Origin: Garcia nutans
Taxonomy: Eukaryota; Streptophyta; Magnoliopsida; Malpighiales; Euphorbiaceae
Assembly: GCA_947685225.1 (NCBI GenBank)
Contig: CANTUV010000039.1
Coordinates: forward strand, 35,208,001-35,272,000
Direction: 5' to 3'
DNA: 64,000 nt
In this document: one piece after another, positions 33,833 to 46,699 of the stretch
Numbering within the stretch: position 1 is the stretch's first letter
Layout: each line of letters begins with the position of its first letter
Made by a program: the position numbers and the translations under genes
Notes under the pieces: model-generated
The model's database searches: none
Told to the model about the DNA's origin: nothing
Seen by the model: only the letters and a program-made list of their open reading frames with translations

Positions 33833-33878
33833 GCAAAATGTCATACCCCACTCTCATAATACTAGGGTGGACTTAACC

Positions 33879-36692
33879 TGTAACACCCCTTCCCAACCTA
33901 CATATGTAAGCTGAGTAGAGGCGCCACACTAACCTAATGTTGCTACCAATTTTACTTAGTCAAATTTTAGTTCCGATTTTTTTTACAAAATTTTTGCCAT
34001 AGTTTCGCCTAAAAATTGAGTCCCAAGTGTCGACAAAACTGGTTTTTTTCTTATTTTAAAAAAACATTTTACACAAACCAATGCAAACAAAATCATTCTC
34101 AGTACACTCCCAATAAATCCCCCTTGTAACCTCAACTACACCTGCAAAAAGGATTTACACTTCTAGTACAACATAAAATAAAGGTTTTGTGACAACCCCC
34201 ATATTTAAATATTACACAGCGGAAGTTATAAAATATTTACATATTTACAAATTCATATACATCAAAACTCAAGTTTTACAACACATAAAATTTATACATG
34301 ATTGGCAAGTCTGCTCTGATCTTTAAGCTCCCAAAATGGATTCTTCAAGGTCTACTCTCACTAGGTCTTGATGAACTCTCGGGTTCAACTCTATCCACTC
34401 TACTACCTGTGCGATTAAACACTATCGCGCTAAGCCAACGGCTTAGTAAGATAAAACATGCTAACAGTATGCTTTAATGAAATGCAATGCCACATATGTT
34501 ATTGATAAGATCAACATCATAAATATAAAGTTAACCACACAATTATGCATTTCACAAATCATAGTCATATGAGCATACCACATTTCAACATCTTTTCACA
34601 TTCAACATTAATCAATCATACTCCATAACCAACATCTCATTTCATTAAACTCATAACATTATTTAGGACATTCATATAACCTTGACACCTATGGGCCCAA
34701 CAAGTATTTAATACGATATTCAGAGTTCAGAGTTACTGCTTTGGTTCATAGTCACAATAATCACGCCCGTAGGCAATGTATATACATGTATCTCTATCCA
34801 TGGATAGTGTAACAGACCCAGTCTCTTGGATCGTCAACTCAACACATATGAGGAGATCCTCAACCCGGCAAGACTGTTACAAATCATATATCTCATAGTG
34901 TAACAGACCCAGTCTCTTGGACCATCAACTCAACACCTATGAGGAGGTCCTCAACCCGGCAAGACTGTTACCTTTCATCATTTCTTAGGCATGCCACCCA
35001 AATCCAGAACTCTGAAACTGAATAACATATTAAACAAACAATTCATTTCCATTCTCAATTCTCATCACATTTAGGCAAACATGCCTTCTTTCTTTCAATT
35101 ACATCATCTTAGCCAGTAACAATGGCTTCACATTTCATTTCACAATATAACATCTCATTATTCAAGTATATATATATATATATATATCTCATCCATGATC
35201 ACATTATATTTCACATAGCATCATTCATAAATATCAACATTTCATTCCACATTACTCATGAAACACATTACCATTCACAATGCACAACATAACATTGTTC
35301 AATCTCAACAATGCAATTAGGGCAAAGAACAATTGATTATAACATTCATTGATTCAAGTGTATTTAAAGTGTTTAGGGTTAGGTTTAAGGACCAACCTAC
35401 CTTTGAAGAACCAAAGCAATGCAAGAAGAACAAAGAATTAAAACCCTAACCACAAATAGTACATTCTGGTTTTTAAACTCCATTTTATCCTTATTTTGAA
35501 AAATTGTATAAAATAATCTACTTGACTAAAAATTCTAAAATTTTTACAGAATTTAGTTTTGTATCTTAAAATCATCCCTTTAAAATTTCATATCAAACTG
35601 AACACAAAATCTTGGTCAAATAGTTCACCTAACCAGACTGCCCCAATTGCCCTGCATCCTGGCAGCAGTTCTGAACTTTGTGAATTCCATAAATCAAATT
35701 CAATCAACGTGATTCCAAATTATTTTTCTCAAATACTAAACTCAATAAGCAACAACATATCCAAAATTCGATTGGATATGATTTTTCTACATTTTATTAA
35801 AAATCCCGAAATATAGCTGTCCCAGTTAAGGTACTTGCTGGAACAGGTCTAATGAAAATAATCTATCTAAACTCATAACCATTCCAAAATCGAATCAACA
35901 TATTTTTCAGTCATTCTAGACTCATAGAGGCACAATATATCAAAAATTCACTTCAAGAACATTTTTCTAAAATTAATTAAAAATCATACAAGTCACAGCC
36001 TTTACTAATCCTAAAACAGAAACAATTTCACTAAACACCAATCTTACTCTTCCATCACCAACACCAACCCAACTTCTCATCTATCAAGCAAAATCAATAC
36101 TCACAATCATACCATAAGCAACTTAATCATACCACTTCAAAAGAATTGAAGAAATTAGAGAAAAGATCTTACCTTAGTTAAAAACTTCTTAAATCAACAC
36201 TTGAACACTTAATCTTTCTTCAATTTAAGCTTGAAATCATCAAAACCATCACTTGTCTCTTTCTTTCTCTTTGGCTATGGAGGGCCGGCCATCAACAAGA
36301 AGAAGAAGAAGAAAATGATGAAGAAAACACAAGTCAAAACTTCTTTAAATATCCACCATGTGATTTTATCCAAGCAATTACCAAAGTGCCCTTATTCACA
36401 TAATTATCTTTTTGTCTTATATGTGCCCAATTAAGTAATTTACCAATCTCAAATAAATATCTTCTCTTGCATTGACCAATCCTTTTGACCACTTTATATG
36501 TCATATATATTAACATATACACAACATATAAATTTGTCTCTAAACCCTATTTCTTCCCAAAATACATATACATATACTTTCTCTTCTCAATTTCTTTTCT
36601 CTTACAATTTAACACATATATTCAATCCAATATATAACATTAACAACAACAACAATATGCAAAACTTCTAGGGCATAAATGAGGATATTACA
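33879..36692 (-). mobile_element. Solo LTR, Ty3/gypsy type (same family as 4221-6883)
   Basis: 2814 bp with plus-strand ends TGTAACACCCC and GGATATTACA, flanked by the perfect duplicate TAACC (33874-33878 and 36693-36697). It is homologous in reverse to 4221-6883, including TATCCATGGATA (34797-34808) and AAGCCAACGGCTTAG (34431-34445). A block of about 100 bp around the AACAGACCCAGTCTCTTGGA motif is duplicated in tandem (34810-34890 and 34898-34975). A purine run, (GAA)n, lies at 36296-36320. No coding region. Confidence 0.85.
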
Positions 36693-37141
36693 TAACCTGT
36701 ATCTGACTTTGTCTCCTCTATAATCTTAAGAAGAACCATAATAAGTTACTATATAATCACAATTCATAAACCCAAATACTTAGTATCCTTCAAATACACA
36801 TATCTAAAGGTATAAAACAAATAAATCATCACCCAACAAATATTATTATCTTTAAGTATATCTTTAATATTGTTCATCATAATAACATAGACAATTCTTT
36901 AGGAAAAACAAATGATAAATACTAATATGTTGGCCCAACCTCTTCTTTGCGCTGGTGGAAATAAAAGGAGAGGTATTCTACCAATTTATTCTCCAACTGT
37001 ATCAGAAATTATTTATATAATAAAGGGTTGAGTCTAACTACTCAGTTAATAAATAAATACATAACAAGGGAGAATAAACAAAGTTTAAATAATATATATA
37101 TTTACAAATATTATCTTTATTTAGCTTAATAACTCATACTT

Positions 37142-38378
37142 TGTTGTCCCAAGATAGTAACCAAGAGGGGGTGAATTGGTTTGGCTTAAGAAAAGATGGT
37201 TAATTCAAAAAATTCAAAGATTAAAAATAAGTGTAGAAGATGTAGAAGAAGATTAAGTAGAAGATGGAACACAAAGATTTATAGTGGTTCAGATTTGCCT
37301 TAATCCTACATCCACTTCCTTAACAACTTGTTAAGGTTCTACTAGCTTTGAGTTTTTACAAGCTTAACTATAACTTGATGTTTTCTCTAGCTCACACCAA
37401 ACTACTTCTAATGGATTGAGATTACTTCCTCACAACCCTTACAAGCATTTTTCTAGGCTCACTCTCACAACCTAAGTGTTTTCATGCTCACACTCAAACT
37501 TAAGATGGTGTTTAATCCTCACACCCAACACTCAATTAATGTAAAAAGTAATTTTGATGCAAAATAAAGAAAGATGTTTGAGAAGGCTATTACAAATCAA
37601 AAACTACTTAAAATGAAGTTACATAAGGTATTTATAGCCTTCAAGTCAAGAATTTGCCATTTGAAGTTGGGACCAACATATTTGATTCTTGTCTTCCACT
37701 AATTTCTCTGCTAGAGTAATTTTTTTATCAGATTTATAAAGGTTCGGTTGAAAGTAGTGTGTTCTGGTCAGAATTATGCATGGTTTAGTCAAAGTAATTG
37801 AAATTCTACTTAATGCTCTTCCAATGGTTGGTCCATGTGGCTTCCACTTATTGAGTGGAGATCCAGCGACTTTTAACTTGAGTAATTTTTAAATAGTCCA
37901 GTTGGTCTTGCATCAGGTCCTGTCGATCTTTCTTTGGTCCATCCAATTTTTGGGTGTATCCTCAACTAGAAAACCTACTGGATATTTTGGAGAAAATTGG
38001 CTTGTATTGTCCGGTCGAAATATCATTGAGTCCGATCGGACTTATGTGGTACTCTGAGAAAATGGGAGTACTTCTGACTGTGAATCCTTCTATGTGACTT
38101 AGCTCTTTTCTCATTCAAGGGTCCGGTCGGTATGACATATGGTGCGGTTGGACTTCACATGGTATGGTGAGATTTTGGGAGTACTCTCCACCGCGAAACC
38201 TTATGTGTCTTTTTGGCTCATTTGTTCATCAATGATCTGGTCGGTCTTCTTTGTGGTCTGATCGAACTTTTCATATTTCCTTCAAAGGAAATAACTTCCT
38301 GCAAAATGAAACTTGGTGTAAGTGTTAGGTCAATTCAATTTTATTGCCTAAGTTCAATAATAGGAGGTTTGGTTAACA
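37142..38378 (-). repeat. 3' LTR of copia element C
   Basis: 1237 bp, sense TGTTAACC...GGGACAACA. TATAAATA lies at 37636-37629. The U3 (37690-38290) has repeated motifs such as GTCCGATCGGACT, TCTGGTCGG and GGTCTGATCGAAC, a GTCNGRTCGGAC-like core that parallels the GACCG cluster of element A. Confidence 0.9.
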
Positions 38379-38395
38379 ATCTCCTCCTTTTTGAC
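38379..38395 (-). other. polypurine tract, element C
   Basis: Minus strand AAAAAGGAGGAGAT, ending where the 3' LTR begins (TGTTAACC). Confidence 0.75.
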
Positions 38396-38714
38396 TTTGG
38401 CAATTAAATTGAATTTGAAACTCTAAAAGTGTAACAAATATTTAATATGATCTGCCTTAATGAATGCTTCATTTGAATTGATTATTTTACAATTTCTTTA
38501 TTTAATTTTCTGATTCAAATGTAATTAGTGCATTCAAGTTTTTATTCAATTCAATTTTTTAAGTTTTTCTCCCCCTTTAACAAAGGCAAAAATAAAGGAA
38601 ACATGTAATTGTAATGCATTGAGTTAGACACCAAAAGCAATTTAATGAAGCAAAATTCAATAACAATTTCATTAATTTAGACAAACTTAAGTACAACATG
38701 AAAAAAAATCTAAG

Positions 38715-40059
38715 GTCTAATCATCATTTTCACTTTCTTCATCCTCTTCTTCTTCATCTCCCTCTTCTTCTCCATGTTCCTGTTCACCATGATCTCCTTC
38801 CTCAACTTCCCTTGGTTGAGAGGCAGTAACTTCTCCTTCTTCTTCTTGAGGATAGGAGCTATGAATGGAGGGTGCAAGCTAGGTTCATCTTTAAAGCATT
38901 TTGGTAATTCTAATGCTTCTTGGATGGATTGAATGTCAAGGTGAAGATGAGAGATGTCACTTGTAATCTTATCTATTCTCGAGCTTTGTAAGTTCATTTA
39001 TCCTTGAATGTCTTGAAGAAGTTGAAGGATGGAGGCTTAAGGTCTTGGAGTTAGGGTTCTTGGGAATTCCATTTGAAAGGTCTCTTCACCTTCCTCTATA
39101 ATCCTTGGTCTTTTTATTTGTTGAGCCATAGCACTTAGTGCTCCTAGTATGTAGACATAGTTCCCATCATAATCCCTAATACATTTGGCATGTTTGAGAT
39201 AGCCTATGTTTATGGATTTTTTGGTGGGATCTAGAGGATTGGAGAGGGTTACTTTGTTTCTTGGTGTAAGTGCACTAACACATTTTGCTATTTATGTTAT
39301 TTGTGAAGAGAGAAGGATGAGTCCTAACTTAGTTTTCCTAATGTGTAGGAAAGTGTCAATGAGGAATTTTTCTATTTGGATGGATTGACCTCTAATAAAG
39401 TAAAAGAGGAAGAGTAAGTCCTTTTGGGTTACTTTCTCATTGCTCTCACCCCTAGCACTAATGGTATAGGTGACAATCCTATGCAACATCTAATAAGTGA
39501 GGGTTCTAAGGTTATTGGCATTGGATTATTTATGGAGAGAGGTTTCAATGGAAATTTCTTTCCAAAATTCTAGTTAAACTTCAGGAGTTAGGGGAGAGGT
39601 AGAGATTTGAGAGATGCCTTCAATTTGAAAGCCCCAAATGGTTGAGAAATCTTCTAGGGTAAGGCCATATTCTTGGTTGAATAATCTAAAGGAAACACCA
39701 TAATAGCCTAAGGGATTTGTGCTCTTTTTGCTAACAACCAAGGTTATTAGGAATTCCTTTGTTAAGGATTCTCAACTAAGATCATCATGCTCCAAGAACA
39801 TGAATTTTTCCTATCCCAAGGTTCTAAGAGAATGCCTAATGTCATTCTCAATCCCTAAGGATTCTAGAGTGAGGGTGGAGAAGAGACAGCTTGGTTCTAT
39901 AGGTTTATCTTTTAGGATAGCATACCTTTATCTTTCTTCTTCATCTTTGAACCTTATATTATGGCTTCTTCTAGGAGCTTCTTTTTGTTGAGAAGGGGCA
40001 TCAATTCCCTTTCCTTTTTCAGCTCTTGAAGCCTTCTTCTTGTGTTCTTTAGGTGCCAT
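38715..40059 (-). pseudogene. Extra ORF downstream of pol, broken (element C)
   Basis: Homologue of the 13725-15116 ORF of element A. It starts MAPKEHKKKASRAEKGKG at 40059 and continues through several stops and frameshifts. Recognisable blocks are LGYYGVSFRLF and LTLEDFSTIWGF (about 39720-39640), MLHRIVTYTIS (39489 on), then FLIDTFLH and an acidic, Lys/Glu-rich tail at 38997-38710. It belongs to the same putative plant transposon protein type as in A. The conserved MAPK start supports 13725 as the true start in A. Confidence 0.75.
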
Positions 40060-40560
40060 TGTTTAGTTTAACAAATAATAGATGAAGAAGAGAGTTTAAT
40101 TCAAGTAAGTTTGAGTGTTTTTAGTATTTAAGTGTTTAGATTTTGATAAAAGAATGTAAAAAACTGATATTGAGGGGTATTTATAAAGTTTAGGATGAGA
40201 AATGGCCGTTTATAGGTGTTGGAGACAAAATATGCACGTTTTTATTGAGTTCCAATGGCTAGAAATTTTTAAATTCAAAGGTTAAGTCCAATCAGACTTG
40301 GAGAAGTCTAGTCGAACTTTGAGAAGTCTGGTGGTGAAATTTGAAATTTTTGGAAAGTATGGTTAGACTATGAAAGGATAGAATGGAATTTAACTTTTAA
40401 GTATAACAGTCATAAAATTTTAAAAAATTCTGGTCATATCATAGAAAGTTTAACCATACTTTTTGCAGAAAAAATGAAATCAAGAATTTTCTAATAAGTG
40501 CAGTCGGACTAAAGGATGGTCCAATCGAAAAACTCTCAAAAATCAAAATTTTTCAAGGAA
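40060..40560 (-). promoter_or_regulatory. Spacer upstream of extra ORF with LTR-like promoter features (element C)
   Basis: Non-coding gap. TATAAATA on the minus strand at 40186-40179 lies 127 bases before the ATG at 40059, the same distance as TATTTAAG to ATG in element A. Upstream in sense (40260-40530) are motifs of the C-LTR type: GTCCAATCAGAC, TCTAGTCGAAC, GCAGTCGGACT and GGTCCAATCGAA. A second promoter is inferred from this layout. Confidence 0.45.
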
Positions 40561-40782
40561 AAAGATTTTTTTAAAGTGAAGATACAAATATTTGATCAAA
40601 AATAGATATTGATTTGGATCAAGTAAAGTAGATTTTTTCAAGTAGTGTTGAGCTTATGAAATTGTGCTCCCATCTAACATTCTTAAGTGTTGTTTTATAA
40701 AATTCAACCTTTCTTCATTTAGGGGTTTGGTGAATATGTCAGCAAGTTGATTTTATGTATCAATGAACTCTAGGACAATATT

Positions 40783-42260
40783 TTAGTTTTGGATATTATC
40801 TCTTAAGAAATGATGCCTAATATCTATATATTTTGACCTAGAATGTTGAATTGGATTTTTGGATAAATTTATGGCACTAATGTTATTACACTTAATGGAA
40901 ATGTGTTCAAAAGATTTTCCATAGTCAAATAATTGTTGTTTCATCCAAAGAACTTGAGTGCAACAAAAACATGCAGCAATATATTCGACTTCCACGGTAG
41001 ATAGGGCAACCGACACTTGTTTCTTGCTAAACCAAGAAACTAGGCATTCACCATGAAAATGACATGCCCCAGTCATGCTCTTTCTATCCAAAAGTCTAAA
41101 GGCATAATCGGCATCCGAAAAGCCTAATACATCGAATGATGTATTCCTGGGATACAAAAGTCCTAAATGCAATAGGCCATTCAAGTATTTCAAAATTTGT
41201 TTAGTAGCATTCAAATGAGATTCCCTAGGGCATGATTGAAATCTAGCACACAAATAAACACTATACATTATATTGGGTTTAGAAGCGGTTAAGTAAAGTA
41301 AAGATCTGATAATACCTCGATATTTTTTCTCATCTACTGCCTTAATACTTTCATCCTGATCAAGCTTTAAAGATGTGCTCATGGGAGTTTTGCTTGACTT
41401 GCAATCGTCCATTCCAAATTTCCTAAGGAGTTCCCTTGTGTACTTGGATTGGTTAATGAAGTTCCCATCTTTGCATTGCTTGATTTGTAGCCCAAGGAAG
41501 AATTTGAGTTCACCCATCATGCTCATTTCAAATTCCCTAGTCATATAAGAAGCAAATTCTTTGCATAAGAATTCATTAGTTGCACCAAATATAATTTCAT
41601 CAACATAAATTTGCACAATTAATATATTAAGCCTATTCTTTTTAACAAAAAGAGTTGTGTTAACTTTGCCTTTTGAAAAATCATTTTCAACCAAATATGC
41701 ACTAATGTTGCTTACCAAATTGACAAGGTTCGCATGTTCTATCTTTGTTAAATTTGACTTTGGGAAGACCATCAACTAGCTCTTCTTTACTAATGCATTG
41801 CAAATGATCCATACTAGCATTTCCTAGTCTTCTATGCCACAACCAAGCACCATTATAAATAGAAATCAAACATTCAAATTCATTGTTGGAATTTATGTTA
41901 ATTCTATATTTGTTACTGATTCTAGCTCCTTTGAATGCAATTTCACGATTTAAATTTGTAACTTTGCATCCTTTAGAATCAAAATTTACATTATATCCTT
42001 TATCACACAATTGACTTGCACTAAGCAAATTATGATTCAACCCATCAACAAGCCAAACATTTTCAATCAAATTTTTACCAAGCATGCCAATGGAGCCAAT
42101 GCCAATTATTTTACATTAAGTATTGTTTCCAAAAGTAACATTACCTCCATGCTTATAAGTGAGAGTTGTACCCAACCCGTCATATTCCTTGAACGTCCAC
42201 TATCCATAAATCAAGAACTCTCATTGATAGTATATTTTAGACATACCTACAAAAGCAATA
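40783..42260 (-). pseudogene. pol: copia Pol, deleted and frameshifted (element C)
   Basis: From right to left: a decayed protease start (around 42200, DSG still readable but RHMTG altered), then 42085-41702 with the protease-integrase linker and the start of integrase (WHRRLGNASMDHLQ, CEPCQFGKQH). A deletion then joins this, out of frame, to mid-RT at SAYLVENDFSKGK (about 41690). RT-RNase H runs on to 40783 for about 300 residues; the catalytic box reads YVDE instead of YVDD. Most of integrase and the N-terminal half of RT are gone. Confidence 0.85.
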
Positions 42261-42272
42261 ATGTTTATCTTC

Positions 42273-44164
42273 TTTTAGGTACCCAAATGAAGTTGGGTCC
42301 TTAGGGGTTAGTGGTAGAATATCCTCTAACTTGAGATGAGCCTTCCTAATATAACAAAATGTGCTCTTACGGCCAAATTTCATACAATATTTGCATTAAT
42401 ACAATGTTCTATACTTATGCACTTTTCTATTGAAATTCAATGAACTATACACACAATTACACTTATGAATTGGTTTTTATGAATTTTTGTGTTTGTGTTC
42501 ATGCCTAGTGTATATGAACGGATGATTTGCTCTTGGAACCATAGTTCTAGAGTTTTGTGTACCCAATGTAATCCTTTTAGGATTTTTAGGCTTAGTTTGT
42601 GCATTGGTGTTCTTTACAACTTCAACACTAGAGGTTTGAGTTGTAGATACTTTTACAAATATGGGTGTTCTAGATGTAGTATTGAATGATCCATTGAAGC
42701 CCAAACCATGTTTCAAGGATGGTGACCTTTGATTATCAATTAATGTATCTAATGCTTCTTTTCCTTTAAGAAATTTTGAAATTTATTCCTTAAGTTCCTT
42801 TAGTTCATGCTTTAAAGTTTCATTTTCCTTTATCACATTTTCTAAGTTATGTGAATCTTTATTCATTGTATCAAGTGATTTCAACAATTGTTCATTTGAA
42901 GTCTTTAATTCTAAGGTAGAATTTTTTTTTTTAAGTTAGCAAAGTATTTTTCAAGCTTAGAGCATTTATCCTTATAAAATTTCATCTTAGAAAAATATTT
43001 TTCTATCCTAAGATTTATATGTTCAATCATATCATTATCATCTAAAGCATTATCATCATATTCAAATAAATTCAAGGGTTGAGTACCTACCTCATTGGAG
43101 TCTTTTTCATCCTCAATAGCTATGAGACATAGTTTAGCAATTTCTTCCTCATCTTCTTCTTCTTCTTCACTTAAGGAAGAGTCATCCCATGTAGCTTTGA
43201 GTGATTTCTTCTTTTCTTTATCCCACTTCTATTTGTTCTTAAATTTGAAGCAATTCTACTTGATATGCCCGAATTTGCCACATTCAGAGCATTTTACTTC
43301 ATTCTTTTTATCTTTGAAGGAAGTTTTAGAAAGTGTACCTTTGTTAGTTTGCAATATTCTATTTCTCTTCCAATCATTCATCCTTTTAGAAAACATTGCC
43401 CTTTCTTCCTCATCATCACTATCTTCATTACTTGAGCTCTCAACTTCTTTGATTTCTTTTAGAGCTATTGCTTTTCTCTTTTCTTTCTCACCTTGTTCTT
43501 CATATCTTTCGGAATGTAATTCAAAGGTGAGTAGTTTTTTGACATGTTCATCAGTTCTCAAGGAACTTAGATCATGAGCTTCTTCTATTGAAGAAACCTT
43601 AGACTCAAATTTCTTCTTGCCTCTAAGTGCTCTAAAGATTTTGCTATTGACTTCATCTTGATCATATATTTTGCCATATTTCTTTAATTCATTGACGATG
43701 GCAAGTAATTGATTTGTCACATCGGTAACATTTTCATTGTGCTTCATCTTGAATAGCTCATACTCATGTATATACATTTGCTTCTTGGTGAGCCTTACTT
43801 GGTTAGTACCCTCATGATAGTTCTCAAGAGTTTTCCAAATGCAATGAGCACAAGTGAGATGTTGGATTCTCCCACCTTCTTCTCTTGAAATAGAATTCAA
43901 TAAGATGGAGGCTGCCCTATGGATTTTGAATCTATCTTTTATGTTGGCATTTGACCATTGTGATTTGGGAAGAGAAACTTAGACACCCCCAACTTCATGA
44001 GTAGGAGGCTTCCACTCACTTTCAACATAGTCCCAAAGCTCTATTCCCTCACTATCTAGAAAAAAAAACATTTTGTGTTTCGAATAGGAATAATTGGTTC
44101 CATCAAAGTATGGTCTAAGAAGAGAGTTAAGATTTCCATGAGAGGATGAAGAAGAGGTTGCCAT
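42273..44164 (-). pseudogene. gag: copia gag, broken (element C)
   Basis: It starts MATSSSSSHGNLNSLLRPYF at 44164 and stops at TAA (43981-43979), the same codon position as in element B. The frame resumes at 43900 (MNSISREEGGR) with a gag-polypeptide region and a CCHC knuckle start (CSECGKFGHIK) near 43260. An acidic Glu-rich patch (43130-43200) and a coiled-coil-like segment (42780-43020) follow, then the second knuckle region, damaged, near 42380, and the PKRR then TAA end near 42273. Confidence 0.8.
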
Positions 44165-44218
44165 TTTGGATCAAATTTTACAATTAAGTTTAAGAAATTG
44201 ACATGCTTTGATACTAAT

Positions 44219-45458
44219 TGTTATCTCAAGATAGCAACTAAGGGGGGGATGAATTGGTTTGGCTTAAGAAAAGATGGTTAATTCAAAAAAATTCAAAGAT
44301 TAAAAATAAGTGTAGAAGATGTAGAAGAAGATTAAGTAGAAGATGGAACACAAAGATTTATAGTGGTTCGAATTTTTCTTAATCCTACATCCACTTCCTT
44401 AACAACTTATTAAGGTTCACTAGCTTTGAGTTTTTACAGGCTTAACTCTAACTTGGTGTTTTCTCTAGCTCACACCAAACTACTTATAATGGTTTGAGAT
44501 TACTTCCTCACAACTGTTACAAGAGTTTTTCCAGGCTCGCTCTCACAACCTAAGTGTTTTCAAGCTCACACTCAAACTTAAGATGGTGTTTAATGCTCAC
44601 ACCTAACACTCAATTAGTATAAAAAGTGATTTTCATGCAAAAGAAAGAAAGATGTTCAAGATGGCTATTATAAATCAAAAACTACTTTAAAATGAAGTTA
44701 CATAAGTTATTTATAGCCTTCACGTCATGAATTAGCTATTTGAAGTTGGGACCAACATGTTTGATTCTTATCTTTCACTAATTTCTCTGGCAGAGCAATT
44801 TCCTGGTCAGACTTATAAAGGTCTAGTTGGATATATTGTGGTTTAGTCCGAATTATGCATGGTCTAGTCTAAGTAATTGAAATTCTGCTCAATACTCTTC
44901 CAACTATTGGTCCACGTGGCTTCCACTTATTGAGTGGAGATCTAACGGCTTCTGACTTGAGTAATTTTTAAATAGTCCAATTGTTCTTGCATCAGGTCCC
45001 GTCGAAATTTTTTTGGTCCGTCCAATTTATAGGCGTACCCTCGATTTGGAAACCTACTGGATATTTTAGAGAAAATTGGCTTGTCTGGTCCGGTCAAAAT
45101 ATTATTGAGTCTGGTCAGACTTATGTGGTACTCTGAGAAAATGGAAGTACTTCTGACCTTGAATCCTTCTGTGTGATTTAGCTTTTTTCTCATTCAAGGG
45201 TCCGGTTGGTATGACATATGGTCTAGTCAGACTTCACGTGGTATGGTGTGATTTTGGGAGTACTCTCCATCGTGAAACCTTCTATGTCTTTTTGGCTCAT
45301 TTGGTCATTAATGGTCTGGTCAGTCTTTTATGTGGTCCGATCAGATTTTTCATATTTCCTTCAAAGGAAATAACTTCCTGCAAAATGAAAATTGATGCAA
45401 GTGTTAGGTAAATTCAATTGGATTACATAAGATAAAAAATAGGAGGGTTTGGTTAACA
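44219..45458 (-). repeat. 5' LTR of copia element C
   Basis: 1240 bp, matching 37142-38378 with scattered substitutions. TATAAATA lies at 44715-44708. The primer site, read on the minus strand just left of the LTR (44205-44217), is TTAGTATCAAAGC, a decayed form of TTGGTATCAGAGC. Confidence 0.9.
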
Positions 45459-46699
45459 TACTTGAAATCTCAAACATAACTTTCAAACATTTCTTAAATC
45501 TCTGAATAATACGAATAATTCAGCTCAAAAATTATTTGTATAGACTCAAATATAATTTTTACTGATTTCTCTTCAATCCAAAGGTGCATGATGACTTACC
45601 TTGTAGCTAAGGATAAATAACTCCAATACACATATGCAGAGTAATACCCTTAAAGGGCAAACCACTCAATATACGTCCCAAAGGTTATATTTATACCAAG
45701 CATTGTTCCTAAAGAACAATATTTATAATTCTATAAACACCAGTCATTAAGGTGTGATCATGCAGGATTATAGCAAAAGTGTATATGAATATTTATTCAG
45801 CCATAGTATAATAAATCATTCACATATATGAAAAACTCAACTCCCATTATTGTTCTCAATTTATTAGAAAATAAGCAACATTCAAAAATAAATCATCCTT
45901 TTAAATTTTGTAAATTCTTTCCCTTAAAATCATATATATATAATATTTTTTTAAAAATACAATGTTACATATTTATCCACTTATTTAGACCAAAGACTGT
46001 ACTCGTCTAACCAACAAGATCTCTTATATATTCAACAATTGCAGCTGAGTTCGTTCCTAAATTAATATTTAATTTAAGGTATAACTTAAATTTTATCAGC
46101 TACTATAGATGTATACTCTGGAAACTATACATGAAAACGTTGCTTAAATTCTAATAAAATTTCAATGGAGTTTCACCGTAATTTAGTTTTTTCTAAAATT
46201 TCAAAAATTATACTCCAATGAGTATTTTTCCCAATTGTTAAGCCAATTGCCCATCTTAATCCTCTAACAATATTTTCAATGACTCAAAATAATTTGGATG
46301 ACTAAAATTTACTAAGTATTTGTAATAAGTTAATATACAGTTAAATTATATTAATTTAGCTCGTTTATTTAAATAATTTAATAATATTAATGATATTATT
46401 TATATTATTAACTAATTCATTCGATTGCATTTAACATTTTAAGAAAATAAAATTTTCATATTTGTCTACAATTAAAATAAATTAACATATATAGATATAT
46501 ATTTTTTAAAACTTATTTAATTTAGTTTTCATGATAAACCTATATTAACATCAATAATAACATTATACTATAAATGAATAAAATAACAATAATATCATTC
46601 ACTTAAATTTTCTTATTTTGTTATACTTTAAAATAATAATAATAATACTAATATAAAATTTAATTACTTTACGATACTTTCTTCTAAATTTTCAATAAT

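Larger units (their letters stand above)
37142..45458 (-). mobile_element. Copia element C (SIRE/Maximus-like), complete ends, defective
   Basis: An 8317-bp minus-strand element with LTRs at 37142-38378 (3') and 44219-45458 (5'), flanked by the perfect duplicate TACTT (37137-37141 and 45459-45463). The order from the right is LTR, primer site, gag, protease/integrase start, RT-RNase H, spacer, extra ORF, polypurine tract, LTR. It carries internal deletions and many stops. It is closer to B than to A in gag and LTR. Confidence 0.9.
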
